Positions 16,570 to 25,346 of a stretch of DNA of 64,000 bases are shown here, in pieces. This DNA comes from Chloroflexota bacterium (lineage in GTDB: Bacteria > Chloroflexota > UBA11872), in assembly GCA_028873795.1 (NCBI GenBank), contig JAPPNP010000025.1, forward strand, positions 5,930 to 69,929, read 5' to 3'. Position numbers and translations under genes: made by a program. Positions within the stretch are counted from its first letter, which is position 1; each line of letters begins with the position of its first letter. The notes beneath the pieces were generated by a model that was not told the origin of the DNA, ran no database searches, and saw nothing but the letters and a program-made list of their open reading frames with translations.

Positions 16570-17418
16570 CTAGACCAGTAGCGGCGCCAAGAACTGTTGG
16601 GCTAGCACCAGCCCCTTGAGCGCGTCGTTCTCGGGATTGGTCCTGGCGCTCCAGAACGGGTCCTCGTGCTCGACGACCAGCGGACCGTCGTAGCCGATCT
16701 CCAGCAGCGCCGTGATGAAGGCGGACCAGTCGATCACGCCAAATCCCGGAATCCGAAAGCGATACGTTCCCTGCCCGATCCGCCCGCGCTCGGCGCCGAT
16801 AGCGCCGAACCGGTAGCGCGCCTCGGGCAGGAATTCGGTGTCCTTCGCGTGCGCCTGGTAAATGCGAGAGCCGAACTCCCGCGCCGCGCGGAGATAGTCG
16901 ATGCCCAGCCAGACCAGGTGCGACGGATCGAAGCACAGCCCCAGCGTCTCGTGGGGCACGGCGTCGAAAATCGCCTCCCAGTGCGCCGGCGCATAGGCCA
17001 GGTTGCGCCCGCCATCTGCCCAGTTCTCCATCACCAGGCGCACGCCGAGCCGCTGCGCGTGGTCCAGCACCGGCGCCACGCCTTCCGCGAAGAGGCGCAC
17101 GTTGACGTCGAACCCCAGGTCGGGGGCCATCTGGTGGCCCAGCCATGCCAGCGGAATCTGCTCGGCGGCGGCGTAGTCCAACGCCTGGCGCGCTTTGGCC
17201 GCCTGCGCCGCCCGCGCCTCCGCATCGGTGGCAATTGGCTGGCAGATCATGCCCGTGGTGGACGTCGGCTCCAGGCCGTGACGCTCGCAGATGGCGCGGG
17301 CGTTGGGCTGGAACAGCGGCACGTCGATGGCCTGGTAGCCGTTCGCCGCGCCCCAGCGCACGAACTCCTCGAAGTCGATCGGCGAAAAGTGCCCGTTGTG
17401 GAAGTAGCCGAGCCTCAA
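16570..17418 (-). CDS. Sugar phosphate isomerase/epimerase (AP endonuclease 2 fold)
   Basis: The 282-residue protein is a TIM barrel of the xylose-isomerase-like family (IolE, tagatose epimerase and relatives). Candidate metal ligands lie in the expected order: Glu in RLVMENWAD, Asp and His in CFDPSHLVW, His in YQAHAKDTEF, and Glu in PLVVEHEDP. It would isomerise or epimerise a keto-sugar or inosose with a divalent metal. It is divergent from the ABC exporter at 17570 and convergent with the betaine-binding gene. The exact substrate is unknown, but the enzyme fits the carbohydrate theme of the region. Confidence 0.85.
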   Translation of the reverse strand: MRLGYFHNGHFSPIDFEEFVRWGAANGYQAIDVPLFQPNARAICERHGLEPTSTTGMICQPIATDAEARAAQAAKARQALDYAAAEQIPLAWLGHQMAPDLGFDVNVRLFAEGVAPVLDHAQRLGVRLVMENWADGGRNLAYAPAHWEAIFDAVPHETLGLCFDPSHLVWLGIDYLRAAREFGSRIYQAHAKDTEFLPEARYRFGAIGAERGRIGQGTYRFRIPGFGVIDWSAFITALLEIGYDGPLVVEHEDPFWSARTNPENDALKGLVLAQQFLAPLLV

Positions 17419-17569
17419 GGCGACCTCGCTGGCTGATTCGTGATTGGCGACATCGCCGCGGCGACCGCGCTCGGATCGAGAAGGTGATTGGCGCGTGGGA
17501 GACGACCGCTCGTTTCCCGCACTTCATTATATCCGCGATTTTCCGAATTCTCGGCGGGAATCGGCACTG

Positions 17570-19417
17570 ATGGCGGCGGCGATCGCCGTCAGACTATTGG
17601 AGACACGCCGCTGCAGAATATTCGACACCCCTATCGCCGCTAAGCCAGAAGCTGCCGAATCCTCCAGGTCCGCCGCCATCGTGCGGCAGGAGCTCCGGCG
17701 ACGCTGGCGCGCCGTTGCGCTTGCGTCGGGGCTCATGTTGGGCAGCGCGGCCCTCAGCATCGTTCCAGCCCTGCTTGTCGCCGCGCTGATCGATCACGCC
17801 CTGCCCGGCGGCGACCTCGGATTGGCGGCGGCGCTCGCCGCCGGGATGGCCGCAGCGGGCCTCGCGCTTCTCGTGCTGTCGTCCTTTGAGAGCTACATGC
17901 GGGCCTCGATCGGCGAAGCTGTGTCGCAGCGTCTCCGCCGGAAGGCTTTCGACTGCGTCTCGGCCGCCGAACTCGTCGAGCTCGAGCAGATGCCCTCGCA
18001 GCAGCTCGTGTTTCGACTCACCAGGTCATGCGGGCGCATCGGCGAGATGTATGTGTCCGAATCGTTGCTCCCCGCGGCCTCTCACACACTGCTGTTGGTC
18101 GCCGCGCTGGCGGCCATGTTCGTCATCGCCTGGCCGCTGGGAATCATGGCTGTCGTGGTGATTCCAGTCCTGGCGCTTGGCGTTGGCCGCCTCGGATCAC
18201 TTTCCACGCGTCTCGACCGAGAGTTCTTTGGGCATCTCGAGCGCGGTCAAGGATTTCTTCAGGAGGTGCTTGCCGGCATTCGCGTGGTCCGCGTGTTCGA
18301 CGCCACGGCGCACGAGCGCCGGCGATGGCTCGAATGGATCCACGCGCACTGGCGCGCCAAGGCCAAAACCGTCGCCCTGCACGACGTGGTGATTGCCCGC
18401 ATCGGTCCGGCCGCACAGGCGCTCGTCACCGCAGCGGCATTTGGATTTGGCGCCGTCCTCATCGCCGGCGACCACCTGTCGCTCGGCGGGCTGATCGCGG
18501 CGGCGGCGCTGGCGCCTCGGGCCTATGTGTCCGTGCAGCGCCTGCTGACGCTCCAGGGAAACCGGGCGCGGATCGAAGCGGAGTATGAGCGCGTGGATGC
18601 CCTGTTCGACCTGTCCCCGGAGCGGGTCGGCGGCAGGACACCGCCGCCGCTTCCGGCGGCTGACTCCGGATCTCGGATTGAGTTCCGAGAGGCCACATTC
18701 CGCTACGCGCGGGAAGACGCGGGCGTCTTCGGCGTCTCGTTCTCGGTCGAGCCGGGTGAATTCCTCGGCATCGTGGGTGAGACCGGCAGCGGCAAGTCGA
18801 CGCTGCTGGACCTGCTGGTCGGCTTCTATGCGCCGCATGAGGGAGCGGTGCATGTCGATGGGGTCGACACGCACGAGATTGATCTCTCGTGGCTGCGCCG
18901 CCAGGTCGGCTTCGTGCCCCAGGAGCCCAGGCTGTGGGACGCGACCATCGCCGACAACATCCGCTATCCGACGGGCGCGGCCGGTGACGCGGAGCTCCGG
19001 CAGGCGCTGCGGGACGCGCAGCTCGACGAATTCCTGGCCAGACTGCCGCAAGGGCTAGAGACCATTGTTGGCGAGCTCGGCCAGAGTATTTCCGCTGGCG
19101 AGCGGCAGCGGATCGCTGTCGCTCGCGCGCTCCTGAGAGACCCGCGCCTGCTCATCCTGGATGAAGCCACGGCCTCGTTGGATGCGGCTACCGAGCGAGA
19201 CTTGCGGCGCGCGCTTGCGTCGTCCCGGCGCGGCCGCACCCTGATCGTCGTCACCCATCGGATCGAAACAGTGATGGGCGCGGACCGGATTGTGGTGATG
19301 GACCGCGGCCAGGTGCTCGAGCAGGGGTCGCCGGACGAGCTTCTCCAAGCCGGCGGTCGGTTCGCCAGTCTACGTCGGGCCCAGGCCGGTGACGCGGCGG
19401 TAGGCCGGTCGGGATAG
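17570..19417 (+). CDS. ABC exporter half-transporter (fused permease-ATPase)
   Basis: The 615-residue protein has an N-terminal six-helix exporter domain (about 35-320) and a C-terminal ATPase: Walker A GETGSGKST near 402, signature SISAGERQR near 505 (a variant of LSGGQ), Walker B LLILDEATAS near 527, and the switch His in VVTHR. It would function as a dimer in export of lipid, peptide or drug; the cargo is unknown. ATG 17570 is preferred because GGCGGGAA precedes it; the frame is open from 17444 but that part lacks membrane character. It stands alone, convergent with the large protease gene. Confidence 0.9.
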   Translation: MAAAIAVRLLETRRCRIFDTPIAAKPEAAESSRSAAIVRQELRRRWRAVALASGLMLGSAALSIVPALLVAALIDHALPGGDLGLAAALAAGMAAAGLALLVLSSFESYMRASIGEAVSQRLRRKAFDCVSAAELVELEQMPSQQLVFRLTRSCGRIGEMYVSESLLPAASHTLLLVAALAAMFVIAWPLGIMAVVVIPVLALGVGRLGSLSTRLDREFFGHLERGQGFLQEVLAGIRVVRVFDATAHERRRWLEWIHAHWRAKAKTVALHDVVIARIGPAAQALVTAAAFGFGAVLIAGDHLSLGGLIAAAALAPRAYVSVQRLLTLQGNRARIEAEYERVDALFDLSPERVGGRTPPPLPAADSGSRIEFREATFRYAREDAGVFGVSFSVEPGEFLGIVGETGSGKSTLLDLLVGFYAPHEGAVHVDGVDTHEIDLSWLRRQVGFVPQEPRLWDATIADNIRYPTGAAGDAELRQALRDAQLDEFLARLPQGLETIVGELGQSISAGERQRIAVARALLRDPRLLILDEATASLDAATERDLRRALASSRRGRTLIVVTHRIETVMGADRIVVMDRGQVLEQGSPDELLQAGGRFASLRRAQAGDAAVGRSG

Positions 19418-19523
19418 GTCGGACCGGGCGCAACCCTCACCGCTGAAGTGAAGTCATTTCCCGGACCAGGGTGCATTGATCCGGCTCGTATTGGGCCTGA
19501 CGAATCGGAAGTGAGATGCGCAG

Positions 19524-22500
19524 CTAACCGGTCAGGCAGTTGGGATAGTCGCCCCTGGCCGGAAGGCCCCTGGCCGGATAGGGCGGCCCGGGGTTGAGCC
19601 GCTCGAAGAACCCCGCATCGGCCGCCGTCACATTGCACCAGTAGAAGCCAAGGGCCTGGAAGGTGGCGATATCCGGCACGTGCCGCCACTGCCCGATGGT
19701 GGCGTCGTAGCCAAAGATGCGGTCGTCGCCGCCGTCGAAGCGCCGCACCAGCAGGTTGGGCTCGGGGAACTGGTCGTCGAGCGGAATGGCGCCCACGACG
19801 CCGACGGGGACGGTGTATCGCGTGTTCACGATGGGCCAGGGAATCTGGTAGACGAACGGGCTGTAGGGCGGCACCCAGCGCCGCACGATGCGCCCGTCGG
19901 ATGCGCGACGCACTACGAGATAGGTCTGGCCCAGGGTCGCGTCCCGGATGACACCGGCCAAGACCACCGACCGTCCGTCGGCGGAGATGGCGCCGATAGG
20001 CAGCTCGAGCGAGGCGCCGGGGACGTCATGGCGCTCGAGGCGGAGGCGGTTGCCGGGGAGTTCGACGGCAGTGGCCGTGGCGGTGGCGCCAATGACGTGT
20101 TGCACAGTGGCCGGAGCCACCGGCGCCGGGGGGCTAGGAGGCGGCGGTGGAGCCGGTCCGCTAGGGCTGCGCGGAGGTTGCGGCGGCGACGGCGGCGACG
20201 GCGGGGATGGTGGGGACGGTGGTGACGGCGGGGATGGCGGCGTCGGCGGCGACGGAGTGGGCGACGGCGATGGAGCCGGCGCGGGCTCTGGCGCCACGGG
20301 GTTGTCCGAAACTGCGGCAACGCGCTTGGCTGCGCCGAGGGCATCGCTAAAGCGGGCGGTCGCGCGCAGATAGTGCCCCTCGTCGTCGGCAACCGGCGTG
20401 TAGGCGGCTGCGGTCGCTCCGCTGATCATGGTCCAGGCACCACGGTCACGCGATCGATCCCAGGTCCACGTCAGGTCGGACACACTTCCCTCAGTTGCGG
20501 TCAGGCTCGCGGTCAGTTCCTGTCCGACTTGTGGCTGCGTCGACGACAGGGTCACCGTTCCGGCGTCGTCCGTCTCGGTGACCGTGATCGTGACATCGAT
20601 CGTGGCGGACTGCGCCGACGGATCCCGGGCAGTGACCGTAACTCGGTGCTCGGGTTCGGTTTGCCGATCCAGAGCCTCTCTCGTCCGCAACTGGCCCGAC
20701 GCTGGATCAATGCCGAATCGGGAGGCGCCGGGGCCGCTCAGGGCATAGGTGAGGATGTCGTCGTCGGGGTCGCTGGCCTCCACCGGCGCGCCGATGTCCG
20801 CGCCCGCCGGCGCGCTTTCGGCCACGCTGCGTGCACCGGTCTCGGTGGACGGGAACTCGGGCGCGCCGTTTACCGGCGGCACCGCCCGCACGGCATAAGG
20901 CGATTCGGCCTGTGCGGATTTGCCCGACCCGTGCCCATCGGCGTAGTGGGCGGTGACACGCAGGTGGTGCCCGAGGTCGGCCGCGGTCGGCGTGTATGTT
21001 GCCGACCCGGCACCGCTGATGGCGCTCCAATCGATTCGGTTCGACGAACGCTCCCAATCCCACGTCACGCCTGACGGGCTGCCGTCGGGGTCTGTCAGCG
21101 TGGCGGTGAGCGGCGTCGCGATTTGCGGCTGTAATTGGGAGAGGGTTATGGAGCCCGGGATGTCAGACCGGTGCCCGTAAACGGTGAGGCTCCACGATTC
21201 CAGGGTGGAGTCGAAGAAGCCCGAGATTCGGTCAGACACCCGCAGCGTCCACACGCCGGCGGGATGTTCACCCAGGTGCCGGGCCGATCCGAATCGGAAC
21301 GTGCCGCACAGCTCACAGGCAAATGTATGGCGACTCGCCACGTCATTGGGGGCAGCGCTTGCGGTCAATTCTGGATCGTAGGGAATGCTCAATATGGAGA
21401 CCGCGCCCGACGGCGATATCAACTCGACCTGCAAGTCCCTAAAGGTCGGAGCGCCAAACGTCGCGTTAACCTCAACGTATTCGGTGAAGTGCACGTCCGA
21501 GCCCATGGTGATGCTGCTGGTGATCGACGTGCCGTCGTCGGGGATCGCCAGCTCGACCTCGGCAGCTTCCGCGGTTTCCTGAACGAATTCCGGCAGATTG
21601 GTCCAGCTCCTGGCCAGGTCCACGGCGGCCGTCGCGTCCACCACGCCAAAGCCATACTCATGATTGAAGCGGTAGTGTTCGGTGGTGGATCCATATTTGA
21701 GAGCGCCAAGCTCCCAGCTGGGATTTGCCGGGTCATTCTGGCGCGCGGAGGCGGCGAGAATGAGCTTTAGGTCCCGCCAGGTGAGGTTGGGGTTGGCTTC
21801 GCGAAGCAGCGCCGCCACGCCGGACACCATGGGCGTAGCGGCAGACGTACCGCCAAAATTACCCCGATAACGGTTGCGACTGGCGGTGGTGGCGATTCTG
21901 GCGGTGCCTAGCCGAGAGTCGTCAGACGGCGCACAAACCCACAGGTTGGGGCCCATCTCGGAGTAGGTCGATCGCACGCCCTGGTCGTTGACGGCGCAAA
22001 CGGCCGTTACGGCGTAGTGGTTCGCATAGCCTTCGAGATTTGAATAGTCACCCCTGAGCGCCCCATTGCCAGCCGACCAGGCATAGAAGGTGCCCAGTCC
22101 CGAATACCCATCCGTCACACCCGCCGTCACCGCCAGATCCCAGATCAAGCCGGATGCGTTCAGGCGGGGACTGTCAACGTAGCCCCAACTGTTGTTGGAG
22201 ACGGCCGTGGCCTCCATGTCTCGTGTCATGGCATCCGCCGCGTTGGCATCGGACGGCTGCTGCAGGAAGTTGTAGCCATAGACGACAGCCCGGGGCGCCA
22301 CGCCTCGAATGCCCACGCTGTTGTCTCGGGCCGCAATGATCCCCGCGACGCTCGTGCCGTGCGTCTCTGACGGGTCGTAGATGTCGGACTGACCTGTGTA
22401 GTCATGATTGAGCGATCGGTTGACGTTATCGGACAGATCCTCATGTTCGTAGTCCATGCCATCGTCGACTACCGCCACAAAGATTCCCGAACCCAAGCTG

Positions 22501-24053
22501 CCGGCAGACCAGAGCTCTTCAATGTTAATATCTTCGTCTAACCTGCCGTTAAATTGCTCTGAATTATTCAAATACCACTGACATCCATACAGTGGATCAC
22601 TGATGGCGGTAATAATGTCCGTGCAGCGCTCCAAGAATCTCACGTAGCCTGCGTCTTCGACTGCAAGGATGGTATACGGACCGGTATCTTCTCCGCCTTG
22701 TCGCGTCACGCGAATGAAGTATGTTCCAGCCGGTAGGTGGTCACGAATAATGAAGCCGCCGAAAAGGAAATCGAAATCAACGAGATATACATCGACTGGT
22801 CTTGTATTGCTATCAAGTACTATCCCTTCAATATCCACTACAAAGCTAACGCCGAAGATTCTCACGTAGGTGTCCCGGGCGAGCGTGAGACGGAAGTAAT
22901 CGACATCGTGCGATGGATCAATCCTTCCTCTGTCAGCTTCGCCAAGCATCACGTCCGTTGCTGCATTGGTGGTATTTCCGGGCTCATTGACGCTATCCAC
23001 GTGCAACGTATATGGGCCTGTAGATTCGCTGATACCGCCAAGGACTTTGATGTAGTACTCGCCAGCCTCCAGGCGTAGTCGAAACGCAAAGTGAAGCAGA
23101 TGGGAAAGAAAGCCAATTTCATTCGAGGCGATCACAGCGCCGGTGGAATCGAGGATCCTGCCGCCCGTATCGAGAATGCTGCCCGTGGTGCGAATGACGA
23201 GGTCGGTATCGGAGGCAAGGTCGAGCTTGAAATAATCCGCATCAGTGCCGGGCTCAATGATCCCGTTGGCGAACCCGTCGAGCGCGACGGGCTGCGCGTC
23301 GTCGATGCCGGTGGAGTCCACAATCTGCTTGGTGTGGATCGTGTAGGCGCCAGTGGCGCCTCGGTGACCGGTGACCTTGATGAAGTACTGGCCGGGTTCG
23401 ACGCTGGCCCACAGGAAGAAATGAGCGGCGCCGTGCGGCAGGTATCCGTCGTTGTTGTCGTGAATGACCTCGCCGCCGGAGCTTTGGAGTTCGCCGACGG
23501 TGTCCAGATCGCCTGAGGTATAGACGAACAGGCCGGCCGCACGCGACAGACGCACGCTGAAGTAGTCAACATCCGTCCCGGAATCGATGACGCCACTGAC
23601 CGGCGTTTCCAGCGTGAGCGCCGTCGCGGATTCTCTCGAGTCGCCGTGGTCCTCGGGAGTGCCGGAAGTGGTGGTTGACCAGTCGCCATCACCGTCGGCG
23701 TTGACGGCCCGCACCTGCACGTCGTATTGCACATCGACGCTCAGGCCCGTGACCGCGAAGTTGAGCTCGCCGGAGGTCCAGGCCTCCTCTACCACTTCCC
23801 ACGCGGCGTCGGCCTTGTCGACGGCGGCGCTTTCGATCGTCCGCACGTCGTAGGCCGTGATCGCGGAGTTGCCGGTTTCGGTGGGTTCGGTCCACACGAC
23901 AGTCAGCGAGCGGTCCCCCGGCGTAACGGTCGTGATCGTCGGCGCATGCGGCACGCCGTGTCCCGCCTGAACGCCGCCAAACGCGGAAAGCAAGCCGACC
24001 AGCACGACGAGTCCGGCAGCCGACAGCCGAGGCCTGATCGGCCGAAACCTCAT
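19524..24053 (-). CDS. Secreted multidomain kexin-like subtilase (S8 family)
   Basis: The 1509-residue protein has a signal peptide (1-30), a fibronectin III domain (36-131), three PPC-like beta domains (about 138-240, 246-352, 360-465), a subtilase domain (about 485-815) with Asp530 in VVDDG, His565 in ETHGTSVAG, Asn663 and Ser737 in GGTSAATP, a P domain (825-960), an Ig-like domain, a cadherin-like domain (1063-1160), another Ig-like domain, a Pro/Ser linker (1254-1312) and a Cys-containing C-terminal module. DDG after the catalytic Asp and the P domain place it in the kexin branch. No propeptide precedes the catalytic domain; a candidate is encoded separately at 24170-24913. It should digest external proteins. 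Bases 22500-23100 are richer in A+T. Confidence 0.93.
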   Translation of the reverse strand: MRFRPIRPRLSAAGLVVLVGLLSAFGGVQAGHGVPHAPTITTVTPGDRSLTVVWTEPTETGNSAITAYDVRTIESAAVDKADAAWEVVEEAWTSGELNFAVTGLSVDVQYDVQVRAVNADGDGDWSTTTSGTPEDHGDSRESATALTLETPVSGVIDSGTDVDYFSVRLSRAAGLFVYTSGDLDTVGELQSSGGEVIHDNNDGYLPHGAAHFFLWASVEPGQYFIKVTGHRGATGAYTIHTKQIVDSTGIDDAQPVALDGFANGIIEPGTDADYFKLDLASDTDLVIRTTGSILDTGGRILDSTGAVIASNEIGFLSHLLHFAFRLRLEAGEYYIKVLGGISESTGPYTLHVDSVNEPGNTTNAATDVMLGEADRGRIDPSHDVDYFRLTLARDTYVRIFGVSFVVDIEGIVLDSNTRPVDVYLVDFDFLFGGFIIRDHLPAGTYFIRVTRQGGEDTGPYTILAVEDAGYVRFLERCTDIITAISDPLYGCQWYLNNSEQFNGRLDEDINIEELWSAGSLGSGIFVAVVDDGMDYEHEDLSDNVNRSLNHDYTGQSDIYDPSETHGTSVAGIIAARDNSVGIRGVAPRAVVYGYNFLQQPSDANAADAMTRDMEATAVSNNSWGYVDSPRLNASGLIWDLAVTAGVTDGYSGLGTFYAWSAGNGALRGDYSNLEGYANHYAVTAVCAVNDQGVRSTYSEMGPNLWVCAPSDDSRLGTARIATTASRNRYRGNFGGTSAATPMVSGVAALLREANPNLTWRDLKLILAASARQNDPANPSWELGALKYGSTTEHYRFNHEYGFGVVDATAAVDLARSWTNLPEFVQETAEAAEVELAIPDDGTSITSSITMGSDVHFTEYVEVNATFGAPTFRDLQVELISPSGAVSILSIPYDPELTASAAPNDVASRHTFACELCGTFRFGSARHLGEHPAGVWTLRVSDRISGFFDSTLESWSLTVYGHRSDIPGSITLSQLQPQIATPLTATLTDPDGSPSGVTWDWERSSNRIDWSAISGAGSATYTPTAADLGHHLRVTAHYADGHGSGKSAQAESPYAVRAVPPVNGAPEFPSTETGARSVAESAPAGADIGAPVEASDPDDDILTYALSGPGASRFGIDPASGQLRTREALDRQTEPEHRVTVTARDPSAQSATIDVTITVTETDDAGTVTLSSTQPQVGQELTASLTATEGSVSDLTWTWDRSRDRGAWTMISGATAAAYTPVADDEGHYLRATARFSDALGAAKRVAAVSDNPVAPEPAPAPSPSPTPSPPTPPSPPSPPSPPSPPSPPSPPQPPRSPSGPAPPPPPSPPAPVAPATVQHVIGATATATAVELPGNRLRLERHDVPGASLELPIGAISADGRSVVLAGVIRDATLGQTYLVVRRASDGRIVRRWVPPYSPFVYQIPWPIVNTRYTVPVGVVGAIPLDDQFPEPNLLVRRFDGGDDRIFGYDATIGQWRHVPDIATFQALGFYWCNVTAADAGFFERLNPGPPYPARGLPARGDYPNCLTG
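20182..20253. repeat. 9-bp minisatellite coding for the Pro/Ser linker
   Basis: Eight adjacent 9-bp units close to GGCGGCGAC on the plus strand encode repeated Pro-Pro-Ser on the minus strand, inside the protease gene. Copy number of such a short in-frame repeat can vary without breaking the frame. It likely forms a stiff spacer before the C-terminal module. Confidence 0.8.
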
Positions 24054-24169
24054 GCGACGCCTATGCCGGCGCGCATCCGTCCGGGTTCCCCGGGCGAGGC
24101 GTCATCGGGGTGCGGGCACAGGCGCCAGGGTCGACTGGCCGCTGGCGACTTGCTGTGAATGTGGCGGCC

Positions 24170-24913
24170 TCACTTCGCTTCGATTTCCCTCCACCAGTTG
24201 GGGCTCGAGAGCACCACGCCGTCCTGGCCAGCCAACGCGTTCGCCAAGTCGAGTGACGGAAAGCCGGGTTCGGTGTCGATCAGAAAGCCATTCGGAAGAA
24301 AGCCCAACGCCGACATCCGGGCCGTGGAAATGTTGTTGCGGGCGAAGAAGCCTGCGACGGCGGCCTCGTCCCAGTCAGGGTCGAGCACCAGCAGCACGCC
24401 GCCGGGAAGCGCCATCAGACCGCCGCCGCTTTCCGACCGAAACACGGGAAGCGTGTCGCGGCCGTGCCGGCCCTGTTTGCGGACGATGTGGTCGCTGCCG
24501 ACGCGAGCCATGACACCGTCGGACGCCGCGATGTTCGCCGTCTGGTCAACGACGAGATCCGTCTGCAGCACGACCCGGCGCGTCGCGTCTCCGTCATGCC
24601 AGCTATAGACCGTGCCCTGATTCGCGGCCGTTTGCGGGGAAGCCGTTGCCGCATCAGTGGGTTCGGTCGGCAAGCGCTCGAGCCTCGACAGGTCGGGCAA
24701 GTCGGGGAGCTTGAGCGGCGGCTCCGTGGGCGCCGGCGTGGGCTCGTTCGTCGAAGTTGCTGAGGGTGTGTTGGTGACCGCCAGTGAGTTCTCAGCCGGC
24801 GTCGGGTTCGGAGCCAGGGCTACTCGGGCGGCAAGGACCCCAGCGGTGGCGGCAGCCAACGCCACCGTGGACGCAAGGGCGACTGCGAAGGTGCTGAACC
24901 TGGGGAATCTCAT
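24170..24913 (-). CDS. Secreted protein with subtilase-propeptide-like domain
   Basis: The 247-residue product has a signal peptide (1-29), a Thr/Pro-rich low-complexity stretch (about 35-95), and a C-terminal domain at about 155-247 with the pattern of an inhibitor-I9-like subtilase propeptide: GGVLLVLDPDWDEAAVAGFFARNN, then LPNGFLIDTEPG and SLDLANALAGQDGVVLSSPNWW. Propeptides normally head their own protease and end in a PNW/PDF-like stretch just before the mature start. Here the protease gene begins 116 bp downstream on the same strand. The inferred role is a chaperone or inhibitor in trans. AGGTGG precedes ATG 24913. Recognition is by pattern alone. Confidence 0.72.
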   Translation of the reverse strand: MRFPRFSTFAVALASTVALAAATAGVLAARVALAPNPTPAENSLAVTNTPSATSTNEPTPAPTEPPLKLPDLPDLSRLERLPTEPTDAATASPQTAANQGTVYSWHDGDATRRVVLQTDLVVDQTANIAASDGVMARVGSDHIVRKQGRHGRDTLPVFRSESGGGLMALPGGVLLVLDPDWDEAAVAGFFARNNISTARMSALGFLPNGFLIDTEPGFPSLDLANALAGQDGVVLSSPNWWREIEAK

Positions 24914-25189
24914 GTCAACCCACCTGGCGCGGCTGACGTTTCAGCGATCCCGGCGTTTCGCGACTATACGTAAACTGATCGATTCGTACTAAATAGGGAT
25001 ACGACAGTACCGATTGGATTATATCTGTTTTGGAGACGCTTTCTCGGTTCGCGCGCAGGGCGACTGGCGTCTGGGCCCCGCGTCGCGCGCCCGGTCGTGC
25101 CGGCGAACACGATGCCCCGGTGACACACCACGGGGCTTGGGCCCCGTTCCGTCTGGTCTAGCGGCCGGCGGTGAGCAATGGCATGGCGG
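24914..25189. other. Intergenic upstream region of the propeptide gene
   Basis: No intact gene is supported. The part at 24950-25030 is AT-rich and, read on the minus strand, contains a perfect TATAAT at 25018-25023, about 105 bp before the propeptide gene, without a convincing -35 box. The remainder (25040-25189) is GC-rich with no recognisable coding pattern. This leader could be shared by the propeptide and protease genes. Confidence 0.4.
25018..25023 (-). promoter_or_regulatory. Candidate -10 element (TATAAT) of the propeptide-protease pair
   Basis: A perfect -10 hexamer on the minus strand lies in an AT-rich patch upstream of the secreted propeptide-like gene. No good -35 partner is seen at 16-18 bp, so the call rests on one hexamer. 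Confidence 0.25.
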
Positions 25190-25336
25190 CTACCCGGTCA
25201 GGCACTTGTCGAATTTGCGCGAGCTGGCTCCGTGCTGACTGGATGGGAAGGTCCTCGGCTGAACCGCTCGAAAGAAGGCGGCGTCCGCAGCGGTCACGAT
25301 GCGCAAGTTGAAGCCCAGGGCCTGTCCGGCCGATTG
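25190..25336 (-). pseudogene. Remnant of the protease C-terminal module
   Basis: Read on the minus strand, this 48-codon segment plus TAG matches the last 46 residues of the 1509-residue protease: it keeps QALGF, IVTAADAAFF (VTAADAGFF in the protease) and the terminal CLTG. The residues between these anchors have diverged. Similarity stops about 10 bp from the stop of the methyltransferase gene, so the rest of the older gene is gone. No start codon or signal belongs to it. I read it as the tail of a deleted paralogue of the protease, or of another protein with the same C-terminal module. Confidence 0.75.
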
Positions 25337-25346
25337 GCAGCTTCGC

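Noticed and set aside
19948-20373. Plus-strand open frame coding for long Gly-Asp-Gly repeats, resembling a collagen-like protein
   Set aside because: It is the reverse complement of the Pro/Ser linker in the protease gene; the minus frame has domains on both sides.
24914-25189. Riboswitch or small RNA in the AT-rich leader
   Set aside because: No conserved riboswitch core or strong hairpin with a T-run is visible; only a -10-like hexamer stands out.
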